From Anaerolineae bacterium (GTDB taxonomy: Bacteria > Chloroflexota > Anaerolineae > Aggregatilineales > Phototrophicaceae), in NCBI GenBank assembly GCA_028284565.1, contig JANQRM010000191.1, positions 1 to 8,254 of the forward strand: 8,254 nt of DNA, in the 5' to 3' direction. Both the position numbers and the translations under genes were made by a program. How positions within the stretch are numbered: the first letter of the stretch is position 1; each line of letters opens with the position of its first letter. The notes below the pieces were generated by a model that had not been told where the DNA came from, searched no databases, and worked only from the letters and a program-made list of their open reading frames with translations. Below are positions 6,803 through 8,254 of the stretch, one piece after another.

Positions 6803-8137
6803 TTAATGATGATCTTCATCGTCGTCGTGATGGCTATGGTCTTCCATCGCCTGCGCCGAGAAGATAAGAGTCAACATAGCAAACACGTAGGCTTGCATGA
6901 ACAACACGATAGTCTCTAAACCATAAATGATTACCGGAAGCAACGTGGCAACCAAGAACGCCATGATGAACAGGAGCAACTGTCCAGCAAAAACGTTACC
7001 AAGCAAACGGAAGCCAAGACTGATAATCTTACTAATTTCCGAGATAATCTCGAAGAGACCGACACCAAAGTCCATTGCCCCGATCGGACGTTTACGCAGG
7101 TTGCCTAACGCGCCGACGTTCACAAATTTCTGGATGTAGTTCGTCCCCAATGCCCGCAAACCAAAATATTGGAAAGCGAAGAATGAGATCAACGCCAAAG
7201 CAAAGGTGAGATTAATGTCCGTCGCGGCGGCACGAATAAAGGGAGTCACAATATGACCATAGGGCAAAATCCCTTGTTCGATTTGTTCATCCGTCAATGA
7301 ACGCAAAGCAGCCGGATAAATCGTCCGTGTTTGTGCCAGTGCCAATTGCTCTTCTAAATCGGCACGAGCCTCTTCAGTCAACGATTCATCTTCAAGCGCA
7401 ACTGCTAAGGTTTCCAGTGTTTCAACATTTTCAATGCGAGCTTCCGAGAGGAGTTCCTTGAAGTGATCATGGTCTGCGACAGCACTTTCGAGGTCCGCTT
7501 CAAGTTCCTCAACGCTTGCTTCTGCAAAGGGTTCCGTAAATTTACCTTCGAGATAGTATTCACACATCTCATATTGCAACAACGATTCGACGGCATAACC
7601 CGTAAAAATCGGTTGCTCATTGTATAAGCTCGTATCGTTCCGCGCGTAGCCGTTCTTTCCTTCTTTCGCGCAGTGCATCAACCCAATACTATCAACTCCG
7701 GGAATGAGTTCGAGGAAGTTGGCAACCAACAGAAAGAAGAAGATCGATGCAACAAGTGGGAACAATTGATTACGAGCTAGCTGACTCGTCCCTGCCATCC
7801 GTTTAACCAAGTTATATGGAAAGTTGACAAGGGTTTCCATCAAACCTTGCCAGCGTCCGGGAACTTTGTTCGTCCATCCTTTGGTTTTGTACCATGTGAA
7901 AATGACCACAAGCACAAGCACCACATCTGCCAAAACAGTTCCCATCCAAGTGTTGGTCCATTCAAAGTCTGGGCTGGGCCAATCCTTGAAGTAATACTCA
8001 CCCGGCAATTGGACAACAGGCAATGCAACAGCAATCCCCGCACTCGGCAACCAGACGAAAGGCAAGATGAAACATAAGACAGCAACAACGGCGACAATCA
8101 TAAGAAAGATTAGAACGCCACGTTGATTAGCACTCAT
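6803..8137 (-). CDS. atpB: ATP synthase subunit a with a large extracytoplasmic insertion
   Basis: The stator part of the F0 ion channel, 444 residues compared with 271 in E. coli. An extra N-terminal hydrophobic helix (8-30) precedes the usual helices (~63-83, ~124-145, ~307-328, ~368-400, ~403-428). The essential arginine is R377 in SLGFRLLGN. The position of E. coli Glu219 is Gln386 (AGQ), that of His245 is Glu408 when aligned on the conserved Gln, and Gln252 is Gln415 (MQAYVF). Residues ~151-296, between helices 2 and 3 of the core, form an insertion of about 120 residues beyond the normal loop. It holds Cys156 and Cys192 and a Glu/Leu/Ala-rich stretch (208-270) that looks like a coiled coil or helical hairpin. 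The C-terminus has a His/Asp tail, MEDHSHHDDDEDHH. Start: an in-frame TAA directly precedes ATG 8137, and AGGAGG (8144-8149) is 6 nt away. Confidence 0.96.
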   Translation of the reverse strand: MSANQRGVLIFLMIVAVVAVLCFILPFVWLPSAGIAVALPVVQLPGEYYFKDWPSPDFEWTNTWMGTVLADVVLVLVVIFTWYKTKGWTNKVPGRWQGLMETLVNFPYNLVKRMAGTSQLARNQLFPLVASIFFFLLVANFLELIPGVDSIGLMHCAKEGKNGYARNDTSLYNEQPIFTGYAVESLLQYEMCEYYLEGKFTEPFAEASVEELEADLESAVADHDHFKELLSEARIENVETLETLAVALEDESLTEEARADLEEQLALAQTRTIYPAALRSLTDEQIEQGILPYGHIVTPFIRAAATDINLTFALALISFFAFQYFGLRALGTNYIQKFVNVGALGNLRKRPIGAMDFGVGLFEIISEISKIISLGFRLLGNVFAGQLLLFIMAFLVATLLPVIIYGLETIVLFMQAYVFAMLTLIFSAQAMEDHSHHDDDEDHH

Positions 8138-8178
8138 TTATGCCCTCCTTTATCAATAAAATACGAACGGTTTTTCAA
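8134..8178 (-). CDS. Possible 14-codon leader ORF overlapping the atpB start
   Basis: A TTG at 8178, 9 nt after a perfect AGGAGG (8188-8193), opens a frame reading (M)KNRSYFIDKGGHK and stops at TGA 8134-8136, which overlaps the atpB ATG as ATGA. It would bring ribosomes onto the atpB start and expose the atpB ribosome binding site that lies within it. Against it: the AGGAGG is also part of the codons for the Lys-Glu-Ala end of the preceding gene, and the peptide matches no family I know. It could be chance. Confidence 0.3.
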   Translation of the reverse strand: MKNRSYFIDKGGHK

Positions 8179-8182
8179 AGAA

Positions 8183-8254
8183 TTACGCCTCCTTTTCTGA
8201 CTCTGAAGTATGTGGCTGTTTGTCCCAACGAGACTGGGCTTTATTAGCCGTCCA
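8183..8254 (-). CDS. C-terminal end of the gene upstream of atpB (partial)
   Basis: The last 23 codons of a frame open to the window edge, ending at TAA 8183-8185, 45 nt before atpB. The residues are hydrophilic and charged (ending TSESEKEA) with no motif. By position it could be the tail of a small AtpZ/AtpI-type protein, which often precedes atpB, but the visible part cannot show that. Confidence 0.5.
   Translation of the reverse strand, partial: WTANKAQSRWDKQPHTSESEKEA

Overview
All supported genes in this window lie on the minus strand, so transcription runs from high to low coordinates. The content suggests a bacterium of the Chloroflexota (Anaerolineae-like). This is an inference from the fused b-delta ATP synthase subunit, the MurE-like ligase type and the HPDE-type membrane glycosyltransferase; no rRNA or other phylogenetic marker is present. 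No mobile element, tRNA, rRNA or CRISPR array was seen.

Region 1 (8254 down to 5560) is the membrane half of an F-type ATP synthase operon. It holds the last 23 codons of an upstream gene, a possible 14-codon leader ORF that overlaps the next start by ATGA, then atpB (subunit a), atpE (subunit c) and atpF (subunit b). It ends in a hairpin followed by T-runs that looks like an intrinsic terminator. Subunit a carries a large acidic extracytoplasmic insertion and a His/Asp-rich tail. Subunit b has a signal peptide, an acidic linker and a fused C-terminal domain of the delta subunit. The usual next genes (atpH, atpA, atpG, atpD, atpC) do not follow, so the F1 genes must lie elsewhere.

Region 2 (5559 down to 2305) starts with a 142-bp intergenic stretch, then a divergent MurE-type Mur ligase and, 5 nt later, a polytopic GT39-like membrane glycosyltransferase.

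Region 3 (2304 down to 1) begins with a 53-nt gap holding a plausible extended -10 promoter. A family 2 glycosyltransferase follows, then, overlapping it by 37 nt, a polyprenyl-phosphate sugar-phosphate transferase of the WcaJ/WbaP type that runs off the window before its stop. Together the four genes of regions 2 and 3 look like an envelope set: a Mur ligase for peptide addition to a UDP-MurNAc-type precursor, a priming transferase that loads the first sugar on the lipid carrier, a cytoplasmic GT2 that extends it, and a GT-C enzyme that uses lipid-linked sugar outside the membrane. The only gene-free stretch above 100 nt is 5481-5622.
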